Source: Girardinichthys multiradiatus
Lineage: Eukaryota; Chordata; Actinopteri; Cyprinodontiformes; Goodeidae
Direction: 5' to 3'
Length of the DNA: 64,000 bases
Assembly (NCBI RefSeq): GCF_021462225.1
Contig: NC_061812.1
Span: 37,311,175-37,375,174 of the forward strand
The translations under genes were made by a program, and so were the position numbers. Shown here one piece after another: positions 11,301 through 22,489 of the stretch. The notes below the pieces were generated by a model. It was not told the DNA's origin. It saw nothing but the letters and a program-made list of their open reading frames with translations, and did no database searches. The number at the start of each line of letters is the position of its first letter. Position 1 is the first letter of the stretch.

Positions 11301-14300
11301 AAAGGGACAACCTGAGAACATTGGTGATCAGGTCAGCCTCTTTAGTGTCTCCTTGTAAGTTGTTCAAATAAGTGTTAGTGGTTAATTAAAGAGACTGGCA
11401 AGGCTTCAAATCCAGTGCCTTGAAATTTCTGACATTTTGTAACGTTCTAACCATAAACTTAAGTGCATTTAATTGGGAACACACCTGTCTGGTGTGCCTT
11501 ATGGTCTACATAATGCTGTTTGATCACACATTTTCTCCACCAAATCAGAGCATCTTTATTCATAGTGAGTTTAATTGCACACAGGCAGACTCCTTTTAAT
11601 AATTAAGTGGCTTCACTGGGTAATTAGTTGTACTGGATTTTATTTAGGGTTGTCAGAGTAATAGACGCCGAATAGGGCACACTTTTCAGATTGTTTTGTA
11701 AAAAATTGTATCATTTGTTTCTTCCTTTTCACGTTACTTTGGGTTGATCTATCACATAGAATCTCCATAAATTACATTGAAGTTTGTGGTTGTATCATGA
11801 CAAAATCTGGAAAAGTTCAAGTAGTGTGAATAGTTTGTAAGGAAATTGAGAAGAAAAGGAACTGCTGGTGGAGAGTAGGCTTCCTGCAAACAAGCCAGAG
11901 GTTTAGATAAGCTTGACCTGGCCTCCAGGGTGCATGCATGTCAGAAGTCTTGTCAAGTGTGTTATAATGTACCATTTATTATAATTTAAATGGGAAATTT
12001 CAGATAAAGCGACTCATCGAGAAGTTTATTAGAAAGCAAGAAACCATCAATCTGGTGGTGGTTCCATCCAATGTGGACATTGCCACCACAGAGGCTTTAA
12101 AGATGGCTCAACTGGTGGATGGTGAAGGAGAGAGGACTCTGGGTAAAAAGAAACTATTTAATAAAATTGCCACATGGCTCTCAGTTAAGTAATTAATAAC
12201 TTAGGTATTCCCTTATTCTCAGGTATCTTGACCAAGCCTGACTTGGTGGACAAAGGCACAGAAGAGACTGTGGTGGAAATAGTCCACAATGAAGTCATTC
12301 AGCTGAAAAAGGGCTACATGATCGTCAAATGCAGAGGTCAGAAGGAGATCACAGAGAAGGTGTCTCTCACTGAAGCAATAGAGAGAGAGAAAGACTTCTT
12401 TAAAAATCATGCCTATTTCCAGTAAGTTCATTCTTTTTGTGCCATCAGGTGAACATTGTTTGTTGCAGAATGTGTTTGGATTTGATTTGTTTTTATTATT
12501 TTTTCCGCAGCACTCTGTACAACGAAGGTCATGCAACTGTTCCCAAACTTGCTGAGAAACTTACTCTGGAGCTGGTGCATCACATTGAGGTGAGTAATTT
12601 CTTTCATCCTAACTGCTTAATGAATTGTGTAGTTTTTAATGGTCCAATTTTTGACTCATGATTTGGGATTTACAGAAATCTCTCCCAAGACTGGAAGAGC
12701 AGATAGAGGAAAAGCTGAAGCAGACTCAGAGGGACCTGGACCGATATGGTAATGGACCCCCGTCTGATGAGGCAGAGAGACTCTTCTTCCTGATTGATGT
12801 GAGTTCTCATGATGTGACTAACACTTACTTGGCTATGCATTGTCTCGCTAACAAACATTAAATACCTGTAATATATGTGCACTACAGATAGTGACAGCAT
12901 TCACCCAGGATGCCATCAGTCTGACCACAGGGGAGGAGCTGAAGTGCAGAGAGGGACTCAATGTCTTCTCTATGCTTAGAAGAGAGTTCGGGAGATGGAA
13001 GGCCCACCTGGAGGACTCAGGACAAAACTGTAAGTTTTTTTTAAGCAGACGTACAGCTGTATATCAACTCACAAGTGACGTTCTTTATGATGCAGTTAAC
13101 AGAAAAATTGAAAGCGAGGTGGAGCAATATGAAGAGAGGTATCGCGGAAGAGAACTACCAGGCTTCATTAACTACAAGACCTTTGAGGTGATGGTCAAGG
13201 AGCAGATCAGACTGCTAGAAGAACCAGCCATCAGGAAACTTAAGGATGTCGGAGGTGAGTAAAGGCACTTTTTTCAGCATGTGTGTGTGTTCAATATGTT
13301 TTAAAGGGACTTTATGTGATAGACCAACACAATATAGTATAATTGTGAAGTGGAAGGAAATGTAGGGTATACATTTGCATTTGCCACTTCTTCTCTGATA
13401 TCCCTAAATAAAATCCAGTGCAACCAATTGCCTTCAGGAATTACCTAATTAGTAAACATGGTCCACCTGTGTGTAATGTAATCCCAGCAATACATTTTTA
13501 CGCCTAGACTCGTAGCGGACGCAACATAAATCACAAAACCCAAAGAATGGTTTAAAAAGACAATAAATGACAATATGTTTTTGGGATATCAGTGCAAAGC
13601 AATAAAACAGAATACAAGAATCAAAGTTTTCTTCAAAAATGATCTAAAATACAAAAGCGACTCTTAAGAGTGAACTGGCTAGTCGAAGGCAAAACCTAAA
13701 AGCTCCAAAAGAACACAGAATACACAATTAAACTGGGAAGGAGTAGACACTAAAACCTGTGGCTCAAACCACAAGTATGAAATTTGTTCACAAATTTGGC
13801 TGCAAATGTCACAACGTTAAAAGTCACAAATACCCCTTTTTCACCACCGTGGTTCGTGGTTTTTTCTGAGTTTTGATATTGCAGTAATAATACAACTGTG
13901 TTGGAAAAGAACTGTACTTTTGTTTATTTGAGCTCAACAATTGAGAGAATAGGTCATCAAATTAACATATTTGTATTGTACTGGTGGCATTTTTATATCA
14001 AATACACAAACAACCCCCACTTTTCAGATTTCTGTTTATAAAGAATATGCATAATATGCGTTATTTTCCTTTCACTTCACAATCATGCACTACTTTGGGT
14101 TTGTCCATTGCACTAAATTCCTAATAAAATACATTGATGTTTGTTGTTGTAACGTGACAAAATAAAAAAAGGTTGTGTGGTGTTATTGCTACATAAAAAT
14201 GAAGTGTTTAAACTTTTAAAATATATAAAAAAAACAACAACAGTGCCAAAGTAACTGTTTTTATGACTCCTGAGTCACTTGCATGAGAATGAGATCTGTT

Positions 14301-16996
14301 CAAGTTGAATGTAGAGACAGAGGAAAGAAAACCTATGGTATTTATTTTGCTGTATTTTCATTGTAGTGTTTTTTATTGCTTGGGTTTATTTTCCGAACAC
14401 AACCACAGAGATACAAAAATAAAGCAGGTTTTTCTTGCTTATTTTGTTTCTTTTAGATGCTGTCAAGAAAACCTTCATTCAGCTGGCCTACGAAAGCTTC
14501 ACAGGATTTCCTAATCTTTTGAAAACAGCCAAGGTAGGGCTTTAGCTTAGCTGAAGAAAGACCTCTTTACGGCTTACGTCATTGTGAGCATTGCCGCTGT
14601 CTATAATTTATATCATTATTTTGGTAAAAATTCAAATGGAGATGTGTGTTTTTAGGCAAAGATTGAGGCCATTAAGCAGCAAAAAGAATCTGTTGCTGAA
14701 TTGATGCTGAGGACCCAGTTCAAGATGGAGCTGCTCGTTTACTCCCAGGATAAGACCTACAGCAACAGTCTGACTGAGAGCAAAAAGGAGGAACAGGAGA
14801 ATGATGACGACTCCATTTCAGAAAGGAGCACTGTCTTCTGCATGGATAACCATGCAACACTTCAAGAGCTGATGGTGCATCTTAAATCATATTACAAAGT
14901 AAGATTTCATTTCCAGGTTTAGTAAACACCAACACTTTAGACCTTTTCACCTCATGTAACACCCATTTTTCTCCAGATAACTTTAGATACTCATGGCCCT
15001 TTTTTATTTAGTCACAACAAATTGTCTGAATACCTGTCATTCAGTTCAGTTCAGTTTTATTTATATAGCTCCAATTCACAACACGTCATCTTAAGGAACT
15101 TTAGAAAGACAATTCAATCGAATCATACAGATTTCAAGTCGGGTACATACATTCCAAGTAATCCCATCAAACAGTGCAGTCAGATTTAGTTTATTGTTCA
15201 AATTGGTTAAAGGGTTTTCTATCCAAGGAAACCCAGCAATTTGTTGTGAGTCAGTGACTTGCGGCATTTACTCCTCCTGGATGAGCATGTAGCAACAGTG
15301 GACAGTTACTTGCATTGATTTAGCAGCAATCCCTCACACTGAGCATGCATGTAGCGACAGGGGAGAGGAAAAACTCTCCTTTAACAGGAAGAAACCTCCA
15401 GCAGAACCAGGCTCAGTGTGAACGGCCATCTGCCACAACTGACTGGGGGTATGAGAGAACAGAGCAGAGACAGAAAAAGAACACAGAAGCACTGATCAAG
15501 GAGTACTTTCTATGGGAAAGAAAAGTGAAATAATAATGGTTGTGGCTCCTTTAGTGGCTTCATCTAGGAGAGAATGACAGCCAAGCAGATGAACTCTGAG
15601 CCAGTTTTCTGGTCTATAGTATGAAAGGGAACACATACAGTTAGTCACAGTAGAAGCTGAAATAAAAGCAAATAATGCAAAATTGGAGAGTATTATAATG
15701 TAGCAGAGAGTGTGAAAGTGGTCATTATGTCCTCCAGCAGCCTAAGCCTATAGCAGCATAACTACAGAGATAGCTCAGGATAACCTAAGCCACTCTAACT
15801 ATAAGCTTTATCAAAAAGGAAAGTTTTAAGCCTAGCCTTAAAAGTAGACAGGGTGTTTGCCTCACGGACTAAAACTGAGAGCTGGTTCCACAGGACAGGA
15901 GCCTGATAACTAAAGGATCTGCCTCCCATTCTACTTCTAGAGACTCTAGGAACCACCAGTAAACCTGCAGTCTGAGAATGAAGTGCTCTGTTAGGAACAT
16001 ATGGAACAATCAGATCTCTGATGTATGATGGAGCTAGATCATTAAGGGCTTCATATGTGAGGAGGAGAATTTTAAATTCTATTCTGGATTTAACAGGGAG
16101 CCAATGAAGGGAAGTTAAAGTAGGAGAAATATGATCTCTCTTTTTAATTTTCATCAGAACTCTTGCTGCAGCATTTTGAATCAGGGTGCAGTAGTTCGGA
16201 CAGTACTATAAAACAAGATTAGCTTATAAACCTTTTCCTAAACTTCTGAGAGCTGTGAACTTTTGCTAAACATAGATTTTTATCAGTTTAATTAATATTC
16301 TGAATCTTCAATTTCCTAGCCATAAACTGTTCTTTCTAGCCTGAAATAACTATTTTCTAGACTAGAATTAGCATTAGCATGTGTCCTTTAGATTTATTTG
16401 CCTTTTCTAGCCTAATTAAATCATTAATAAATAGATCTTAGTTTGATTAATATTTAAAATTCTTAAGTTTATTGATAACCAATTCCCAGTGATTTTCCTA
16501 TAAATTTTAAATAAAGTATATGTATCCTTGGTAAATCCTAAATTAAAATTTACAAAACTGTCTTGATTATTCTTTGACCGTAGCTGAGATGGCTCAATTG
16601 GTAGAAAATAATTCATCCTGCACTTAGTTTGAGACTGATTTATGTATGTACAGTAATATAATTTAACCTAACATACTCAAGCTACACATGTAGATTCATG
16701 GGTTCTCCAGATGGGTGTTGATTTTTTTTCTTCGAAGAGTTTTAAAGTATTGTGCCCATTTTTCCTGGCAGATTGCGGGAATCCGCCTGGCCGACCAGAT
16801 CCCCCTGGTGATCCGTTACGAGATGCTGCAGCAGTCTGCCGTGCAGCTGCAGAGGGAAATGCTGCAGATGCTTCAGGACAAGGAAAATGTGGACTTCTTG
16901 CTGAAGGAGGACTATGACATCGGCAGCAAGAGGGCTGCTTTGCAGAGTCGCATGAAGCGCCTCACGGAGGCCCGTTCATACCTGGTGGAGTTTTAG
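5392..16996 (+). CDS. mx: Interferon-induced GTP-binding protein Mx
   Basis: Mx is a dynamin-superfamily antiviral GTPase that assembles rings on incoming viral nucleoproteins. It has twelve coding exons: 5392-5578, 10936-11073, 11177-11331, 12004-12142, 12223-12421, 12511-12589, 12676-12798, 12888-13029, 13096-13254, 14457-14533, 14656-14898, 16772-16996. All junctions are GT-AG and in phase, giving 621 aa, normal for fish Mx. GTPase motifs: P-loop GDQSSGKS at residues 40-47, dynamin signature LPRGSGIVTR at 58-67 (split by intron 1), DLPG 141-144, TKPD 210-213, KCRG 242-245. The stalk follows. Residues about 499-525 form a charged L4-like loop containing EEQENDDD. The last exon (548-621) encodes the GED-like C-terminus. 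The start is the first ATG in a signature-bearing exon; the upstream in-frame reading has no ATG and follows an acceptor-like site. No lesion is visible, so the gene looks functional. Neighbours: ISREs upstream, THOC7 converging downstream. Confidence 0.96.
5735..6062 (-). mobile_element. Tc1/mariner relic in Mx intron 1
   Basis: The right part ends in GGGGTACCAACAATTTTGTCC followed by a short CATGTGTGTA end, which I recognise as the terminus of an abundant fish Tc1-like family. The left part (CACCATCATTTTTGTCC near 5842) is an internal block of the same family. No transposase catalytic region remains. The orientation is inferred. Confidence 0.6.
6214..6324. mobile_element. Short MITE with 10-bp terminal inverted repeats
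   Basis: CTGTCCCAAT at 6214-6223 is mirrored by ATTGGGACAG at 6315-6324, an exact 10-bp inverted repeat bounding 111 bp with no coding capacity. This looks like a nonautonomous DNA transposon. No convincing target duplication could be fixed, so the superfamily is left open. Confidence 0.55.
6338..6862. repeat. Candidate nonautonomous element bounded by CTGTTATG / CATAACAG
   Basis: CTGTTATG at 6338-6345 and CATAACAG at 6855-6862 form an 8-bp inverted repeat, flanked on both sides by ATA. The interior is A-rich on this strand and contains GGACCCCAGAATGCAGAC near 6360, a block I associate with dispersed fish repeats. The long minus-strand open frames here come from base composition, not coding. 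The class is uncertain. Confidence 0.4.
6961..6990. repeat. Perfect 14-bp-arm palindrome
   Basis: AAAAGTCAGGCGGA is followed by CA and then by its exact reverse complement TCCGCCTGACTTTT. The 30-bp unit could extrude as a hairpin. It sits in Mx intron 1 among unassigned sequence and may be the core or terminus of an unrecognised transposon. Confidence 0.9.
7273..7653 (-). mobile_element. Retroposed dispersed fish repeat with a perfect 10-bp target duplication
   Basis: The interior carries blocks common in fish genomes: a CTGGACAGGTCGCCAGTCC-like sequence near 7380, GTCTTTGGACTGTGGGAGGA near 7483, and GGGAACATGCAAACTCC-like sequence near 7538. TTAATTAGGT occurs at 7273-7282 and again at 7644-7653, so the 361-bp insert 7283-7643 is flanked by an exact 10-bp direct repeat. 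The left end is a short CAGT run, which on the minus strand is a 3' microsatellite tail. This fits target-primed retroposition of a SINE or a 5'-truncated LINE on the minus strand. Confidence 0.8.
8420..8580. repeat. Degenerate dispersed fish repeat fragment
   Basis: ATGGCAAGTGGCCTGCACTTG followed by TATAGCCCTTTAT, then a CACACATCCACATACTGACAGTGG-type block split over 8480-8503, resembles a widespread fish repeat. There are no clear ends or target duplication. Confidence 0.45.
8885..10500 (-). mobile_element. 5'-truncated L1/Tx1-like LINE fragment in Mx intron 1
   Basis: The minus-strand frames, read from 10490 down to 8906, give reverse-transcriptase text of the L1/Tx1 type: [20 protein letters not shown] near 10440, then [14 protein letters not shown] near 10210, then the C-terminal region with [14 protein letters not shown] near 9200 and [15 protein letters not shown] near 8970. 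Several frameshifts and stops break it, so it is dead. The endonuclease and catalytic RT core are missing. It lies antisense to Mx and helps explain the 5.4-kb length of this intron. Confidence 0.75.
10515..10810. mobile_element. Internally deleted Tc1-like relic
   Basis: GGTTGAGGTCAGGACTCTGTG at 10677 onward and CATGGAAGTGATTGGAACAC near 10742 are recognisable segments of a common fish Tc1 family that are normally about a kilobase apart. Most of the transposase is therefore deleted. It lies just upstream of Mx coding exon 2. Confidence 0.65.
11690..11835. mobile_element. Tc1-like terminal relic in Mx intron 3
   Basis: A stretch resembling the end of a fish Tc1 family: ACTTTGGGTTGATCTATCAC near 11739, ATTGAAGTTTGTGGTTGTAT near 11777, and ATGACAAAATCTGGAAAAG near 11798. 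Only one terminus remains. Confidence 0.6.
13300..14195. mobile_element. Tc1-like relic split by unrelated sequence, Mx intron 9
   Basis: 13305-13500 holds the leading end of a Tc1 family (TGTGATAGACCAACACAATA, AAATCCAGTGCAACCAATTG, GTCCACCTGTGTGTAATGTA). 14025-14195 holds the opposite end in matching order (CACTTTTCAGATTTCTG, TCATGCACTACTTTGGGTTT, TTGTTGTTGTAACGTGACAA). The roughly 500 bp between has no transposase text and is replacement or inserted sequence of unknown origin. Confidence 0.65.
15041..16190 (-). mobile_element. L2-like LINE 3' end in Mx intron 11
   Basis: On the minus strand an open frame at 16154-15795 encodes the C-terminal tail of a fish L2-type reverse transcriptase ([20 protein letters not shown], then [13 protein letters not shown], then [17 protein letters not shown]). 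The 3' UTR follows down to TTTATTTATATAGC at about 15055. A second copy of the same family lies at 59390-60655 in the opposite orientation. Only the 3' portion is present, the usual result of 5' truncation on insertion. Confidence 0.85.
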
Positions 16997-17289
16997 AAGT
17001 CATGCCAACTACCAGGAGGGGTACATCTTTTACTTTAAATGTATATCATAAGATGCACCCTTCTTAAAAGTTTTAAAAGGCCAGCATTTTCTGCACTGCA
17101 GTGCATATTCATTGTAGGAAATTATTATATTGTGATATGTATTTTATGGCTTAATATTTTGCAAAATATCCCATAAGGCACTACTATTGTCACAGGCAAA
17201 ACCTAGAAGTAGGTTTAGTTTTTTCTATAGTAGAAATTTGCTTTACCAGAATAATTGTCTGATTTCAATAGTCCAGTTTATTGCAGGAA

Positions 17290-17295
17290 AATAAA
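17290..17295 (+). promoter_or_regulatory. Mx polyadenylation signal (candidate)
   Basis: AATAAA lies 294 bp after the Mx stop, the first canonical hexamer downstream. It predicts a 3' UTR of roughly 310 nt and a transcript end about 400 bp from the converging THOC7 end. Confidence 0.55.
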
Positions 17296-17733
17296 AACAT
17301 TTAAGCAAATTAAATCATTTTGTCTCATTGTAGATGTTAAATACCTTCAAACAATCTAGATTCATTGTAGAAAAGCAAATGTATAGATTTAACAAATCAG
17401 AGCAGTGGACTGAAAAATGAACGTCAGCGCACCCTTGTGGAGATTTGACTTAAAAATGTTCTCAAATGTTAAAAAAAGCCGCTGAAAATATACTTTTCTC
17501 CTTAATGTCAATAGCAAGCAAATGTTGCCTTTGACCTTAAATTTTAAAAACAACTCAGTTACTTGCTTTAGTTGCAGAAAGTAATTGATATGATGCAGAA
17601 CCAAATTTTGAACTGTGAAATACTAAATGCTTTTTCTGCTCTTCAACTTCCAGTACAAAGTGTATATTAAAAAAACTCTTATTTTAACTCAAACGCATGA
17701 ATTACACAGACAACCACATATGGACAAGTCAAC

Positions 17734-17739
17734 TTTATT
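17734..17739 (-). promoter_or_regulatory. THOC7 polyadenylation signal (candidate)
   Basis: TTTATT on the plus strand is AATAAA on the minus strand, 87 bp past the THOC7 stop. Another hexamer overlaps the stop itself (17825-17830) and is less likely to be the one used. Confidence 0.5.
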
Positions 17740-17825
17740 TAAAAGTACATACAAAAAAAAACCAGGATTCTTAAAGTTGGTTCCGTTTAAAATCAAGATC
17801 CATTTCAGTCAGGCTCTGTAGGCAT

Positions 17826-20114
17826 TTATTCACCATTCTCTGCAGGGCTCTCCTGACTGTGGTCGTCACTGTCTGACTTCTCGTCAACTAGATATGGAAT
17901 GCATAAAGGACTTTACTTTTCTCAGAAAACAGTTTAAAGTTTAAGTGCCACTGAAGAAAAAAAAAAAAAAAGTACTTACTCTCAAGTGTCTGCTGTAGCT
18001 CCTGAATGGTGGTGAGAAGAACATGGAACTGCTTCTTCCTCAACTCCAACTAAACAAGGCACAGGTGTCAGAAAAAGAAAAGCAACTTACATCTAAACAG
18101 AGGAGATAACGCACACATTTTCTTTTACCTTCGCATCCACATTCTCCTTAATATGAGACAATTGTTGGAGTTCTTTGTCTAATGCCTCCAACTGCCTGTA
18201 AGTAAACAAAGCAAAATGAAGCACAATACATGAATTAAAAAAGCAAAAGATAAAAGACAAGATGATTAGGCTGACTTACTTGAGGGTTTCATGGCGGTCC
18301 GGATGCTGCTGGATTACCTTTGCTAAAGCATCATATTCTGGAAGGGAACAAAACAGTTAAGCATGCAAACTTTCACAATATTTAGATAACCAAAAACTCC
18401 TCAACCTAAAGAGTAGAAGTAAATCCCTACAAGAATACATAACCTTGTGGAAGAATGTACTCGGGTCAGATGAGATTTTTTTATTTTTTTTTGGCCTAAA
18501 AGCAAAAAGCTATGTTTTGCGAAAAAAAACACAACATCCCCACTGTGTAACATGGTGGTGGAAGCCTGATGCTGTGGGGATGCTTTTCGTCAGCAGGGAC
18601 AGTGAAGCTGGTCAGAGTTGATGAGAAGGTGTATTGAGCCAAATACATGGCAATCCTGGAAGAATAAAATCTGACTAAACTTGCAAAGAATGAAAAAAAA
18701 AAAAAATCAGTCTCTAGATATAAGTTGGTAGAAGCTCTCACTAGAAGTGTGCAGCTACAATTGCAGAGAAAGGTGACTCACAGAGTTTTCACCATTGGGA
18801 ACTGAATACAAATACATGCTGTACTTTTCAGATTTTCATTAGACTACGTATTTCTTCCACACTGCAGATAAAACTCTGGTCAAATACTTAGAGGTTTGAG
18901 GATGTAACATTAAAAAGCACATGAATACTTTGCAAGGTACTTTGCAAAGTATCAAAAATAAAGAACTTTACCTTGCCGATTTTTTCGTATTCTCTTTGCC
19001 CTCTGTATTTCTTTTTTGCATTCTCCAATCTTGTCATGAGCAGACATGATGCTTTGTTCTTCAACATAAAAATACAAATTTGTTCAAAATTTTTAGCCAA
19101 AAGATACAGATATTGTAGACTGTGGTAGATTGAATCAGTTACTACCTATGTTTGAGTAAATCTTCTCGTAATTCTCCATTTCCCGAAGATTCATGTCGTA
19201 AACCATCAACGTTTTCCCCATGGAAAACTCACATTGAGCCAGAGTGCCCAGCATCCTTTGATACTGGGTAAATCTACACACAGAAACAAAACAGATCAAC
19301 TCCAAGAACAAGGTTCTGGCACATTTTTCATTTTAAAACTCCTATATTTATCCAGGCTCAAATTTCCAAACTTCTTGTCCTTTTTGGTCTGTTTTAAAGG
19401 TTTTAATACAAACCCTCACTGTGCATGTATGGAATATTATTTCTACTCTGATCTGGATGGATTTATGACTGGCTGGATAGATTTAAACAGATGGAAGGAA
19501 GAATACATGCAGTCTATCCAATGGGACAGGGGATCAGCTCTGAAAATACAATTAACTTTTCACAATCTATTTCCCTTTTCTATACCTTTCCAGACTACAC
19601 ATTAACCGTGTGACTACAGAAGGTATACTATTCGATCTCACCCAAACGTATGTTTTGTATTATAGTTACATATCTAGCACACATTAGAAGAAAAACAACG
19701 AGCAAGAAAAGATGGATTTCAGTGAACCAACACTCGCTCACCCTTCCTCTGGACTCCCAGGAGAGTGGCACCATTTGTTGAAGCTCTTTAACAGCAGATT
19801 GATTCTGCGGTCATCTCCGGCTCCGTCACCGTCAATGAGAAGACGCTTTCTTATAACTTCATCTGTGACACAAACCAGAGAGGCAACACTCACAGACAGG
19901 CTACTAGAAAGCTACTGATTTAGCTAACGGTTAGCATCTTAGTTGCTCCCAGTAAAGTCGACTTCTTTAAGTAGAATTTAATTGCTGTCGACAATTAAAC
20001 CCATTTTGTATGCTGACACATTGTAGGGTTAGAAAAACGTCGATACAATTACCTTTAACTTAGAGATAAAATTAATAAATCGCACAATTACTTACCATCA
20101 GTAACAGCCCCCAT
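17826..20114 (-). CDS. thoc7: THO complex subunit 7 homolog
   Basis: THOC7 is a coiled-coil subunit of the nuclear THO/TREX complex, which couples transcription to mRNA export. Minus-strand exons in order: 20114-20096, 19862-19742, 19273-19146, 19058-18972, 18337-18280, 18195-18129, 18049-17980, 17887-17826. Eight exons, all GT-AG and in phase, give 203 aa; human THOC7 is 204 aa with eight exons. The N-terminus reads MGAVTDDEVIRKRLLIDGDG. Other matching blocks are QCEFSMGKTLMVYDMNLREM, KKEIQRAKRIRKNRQEYDAL, HPDRHETLK and LRKKQFHVLL. The C-terminus is short and acidic (SDSDDHSQES). The start lies in a 19-nt first coding exon. It is convergent with Mx and divergent from ATXN7. A Tc1 relic occupies intron 4. 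No damage is seen. Confidence 0.96.
18450..18870 (+). mobile_element. Internally deleted Tc1-like relic in THOC7 intron 4
   Basis: Recognisable Tc1 transposase DNA: GTCAGATGAGATTTTTTTAT near 18467, ACATGGTGGTGGAAGCCTGATG near 18550, GGGGATGCTTTTCGTCAGCA, and ACAGTGAAGCTGGTCAGAGT near 18600. It is then spliced to the family's distal end (CAGTCTCTAGATATAAG, TGAATACAAATACATGCTG). It is heavily mutated and antisense to THOC7. Confidence 0.7.
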
Positions 20115-20763
20115 GTTGTTTCCTTCTTCTGCTTACAGTCCAGGCACATTTTCAACCGATACTGCCTCCTTCTGGTGTTAAACGGAACTGCTGCCTGGGA
20201 CGTTCGAGCTCCAGATTAAAATCTCGACCGCATGGACGTCATTTTATCAACAATTAATTAGCTTTTTAGTGATTTTAAAATAAATTTCATTCATTTTTGA
20301 ATCTTTGTCAATTATTTTAATGTATGTATTTTTTAGTCAGCTATATATTTGTAAACGTAATTTACCTTTTATCGAAGCAATATTAATGTACGTTTATTTT
20401 ATTTTTTTCCTTTTACACTTTGAGTATTTTGGTAAAATTGGCGTAATGAAACAATAATAAATACCATAAAAATGCAACAGTTTGACTATAATTGTAATTT
20501 CCTGAGTACCGACGTTTTTGCTTGAAAACCTACAAAATATGCTTTTGTAAATGATGCAATAATGATGAATCCAATGCAGCAAAACACTCAAACGTGGTTT
20601 ATTGGATTACTACAACATTGCTACAGTTTAATCAGGCAAAAGTATTTTTAACATCCAAATAACATTCAAATTAGGTAGTGCGTCTGACCAATCACATGTG
20701 AACATCACAGGACGTTTCACAAGCAGAAGTTGGGCCTTTCTTCCCTAGATTGTAGTAGGCATA

Positions 20764-20870
20764 TCAAGTCAAGTTTATTTATATAGCGCGTTTCAGCAAC
20801 AAGGCACTCAAGGCATATACAGTACTGTGAAACATTCTAAGTGCGACAAAAAGCAAAACTTAGAGGAAAA
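20764..20870. repeat. Dispersed fish repeat terminus
   Basis: TCAAGTTTATTTATATAGCG followed by TTTCAGCAACAAGGCACTCAAGG is a common 3' end of fish LINE/SINE-type repeats. The remainder is not recognisable. Confidence 0.5.
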
Positions 20871-21147
20871 GGGACAAATATTTTTTCACAGCTCTGCATG
20901 AGTCTGTATTGATGTTAGTCTCGTATATGTTTTCCTCTTTATCTTGTTTATTATATTCTGCTAAGTAATTTATACCTCTTTATTTCTACTGTAGACAAAA
21001 AGACCAAACGATGAACTTCACGTCCTCGCACAGTGTCTGGTTATGGGCATTAGAACTCTTTTCTAAGATCCGGATCATTGGTTCAGTTCATTCCCAAGAC
21101 CCATTTGGCTACCATGTGACTCTTCAGTTAGTAGTGCTTCTAGTTTT

Positions 21148-21223
21148 CATATATATGTATATATTTATATATATATATATATACCGATACATATATATAC
21201 ATATACATATACATATACAAAAA

Positions 21224-21260
<37 letters not shown>

Positions 21261-21276
21261 AAATATATATATATAC

Positions 21277-21324
<48 letters not shown>

Positions 21325-21330
21325 GACGTT
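21148..21330. repeat. Compound AT/ATAC microsatellite with poly(A) and poly(T) arms
   Basis: Runs of TA and CATA dinucleotide/tetranucleotide repeats surround an A21-type run near 21220-21240 and end in a T15-type run near 21310-21324. The arms are broadly self-complementary, so the block could form cruciforms. The paired open frames on both strands here are artefacts. Confidence 0.9.
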
Positions 21331-22489
21331 TATGTATAAATCTACGTACATGTAAAATATTTTTAGTCTTCTAAGAAATCATACTTAGCATGAAATTCTT
21401 TTGTACACAACAATCTTTTCTGATCTTGGATATTAGTAAGTAATTTCAGTGTAAGGCTCATTTCCTCTCTGCCCACAGATAATGCAGTGTTTATTGCACT
21501 GCACCTACCTCTGTTTTAATAGTATTAAATATTCCTCTTGTACTGTCAGTGTAAAGGTATTAACTTGATTGCATTTAATCTTTTTTCAATAGATTAGTGA
21601 TATGTTTATAAAACAGGCCTTACAATACTTTAAACCGCAACATACTCTTCATGACTCATTGTGTGTTCTGTAAGGACCAACAGAAAATGCAAAACAGTTT
21701 TGAAAGATGCAGAATCAATGCCACTATACACTCACTGGTTCTGTAACATTCCAGGATGTGACTGGCATGAATGGCTGGCTTATGAAAGCCTTAGAGAAGG
21801 GCTCATATTTGTGTCTATGTTGGAGATAACTGTCTAGTGAAATGGGATTTAATTCATGAGAAAGGTGCAAAGGTTCCCTTCAAGTAGGAATTCTGACTGG
21901 AGAGGAGTTCAAGTTGATTTTTGCCACAAAAACTCAGGAACTGCATTGTCTGAATGGAATGAATTGTCTGCACTAAACTGAATGAGAGAAGATGCAGAAG
22001 ATAGGGTTATATGGAGACAAATGACTCGCTGTGGTGACCCCTGAAAGGCAAAAGCTGAAAGAGAAGAAATCTAAACGGAATTAATCTAGGGTAAACAGAT
22101 TATTTCAAACACAGTTTAAACTTATTATATCTATATTTTATTTAGAAAAACACAAAGAATAACATATAAAATGCTTATCTTGGCACCAAGATAACATTAG
22201 ACTAAGAAAAACGTAAAACCAGCAATATATAGAATGGTCAAACCTGTACTGAACTGATCTACACAGATAACAGACTCTTTAAAATACAGTTTAGATGTGG
22301 CGGACTACGAAGGCCTCCTGCAAAACCCGCCACTACTTCTCAGTTTAAACAAACTGCATCAAAAGCAATACAAGTATTATCGCTCTGCTAAAAAAAAAAC
22401 AAAAACAAAAAAAAAACACACACACACATACATACTCCGTTAAAAAAAACATCTTCACCCAGGTTTAATACTGCCCAGACATGAACCGG

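Noticed and set aside
21011..21355. Plus and minus open frames of 114 and 75 codons rich in I, Y and K
   Set aside because: Translation of the AT microsatellite; not coding.
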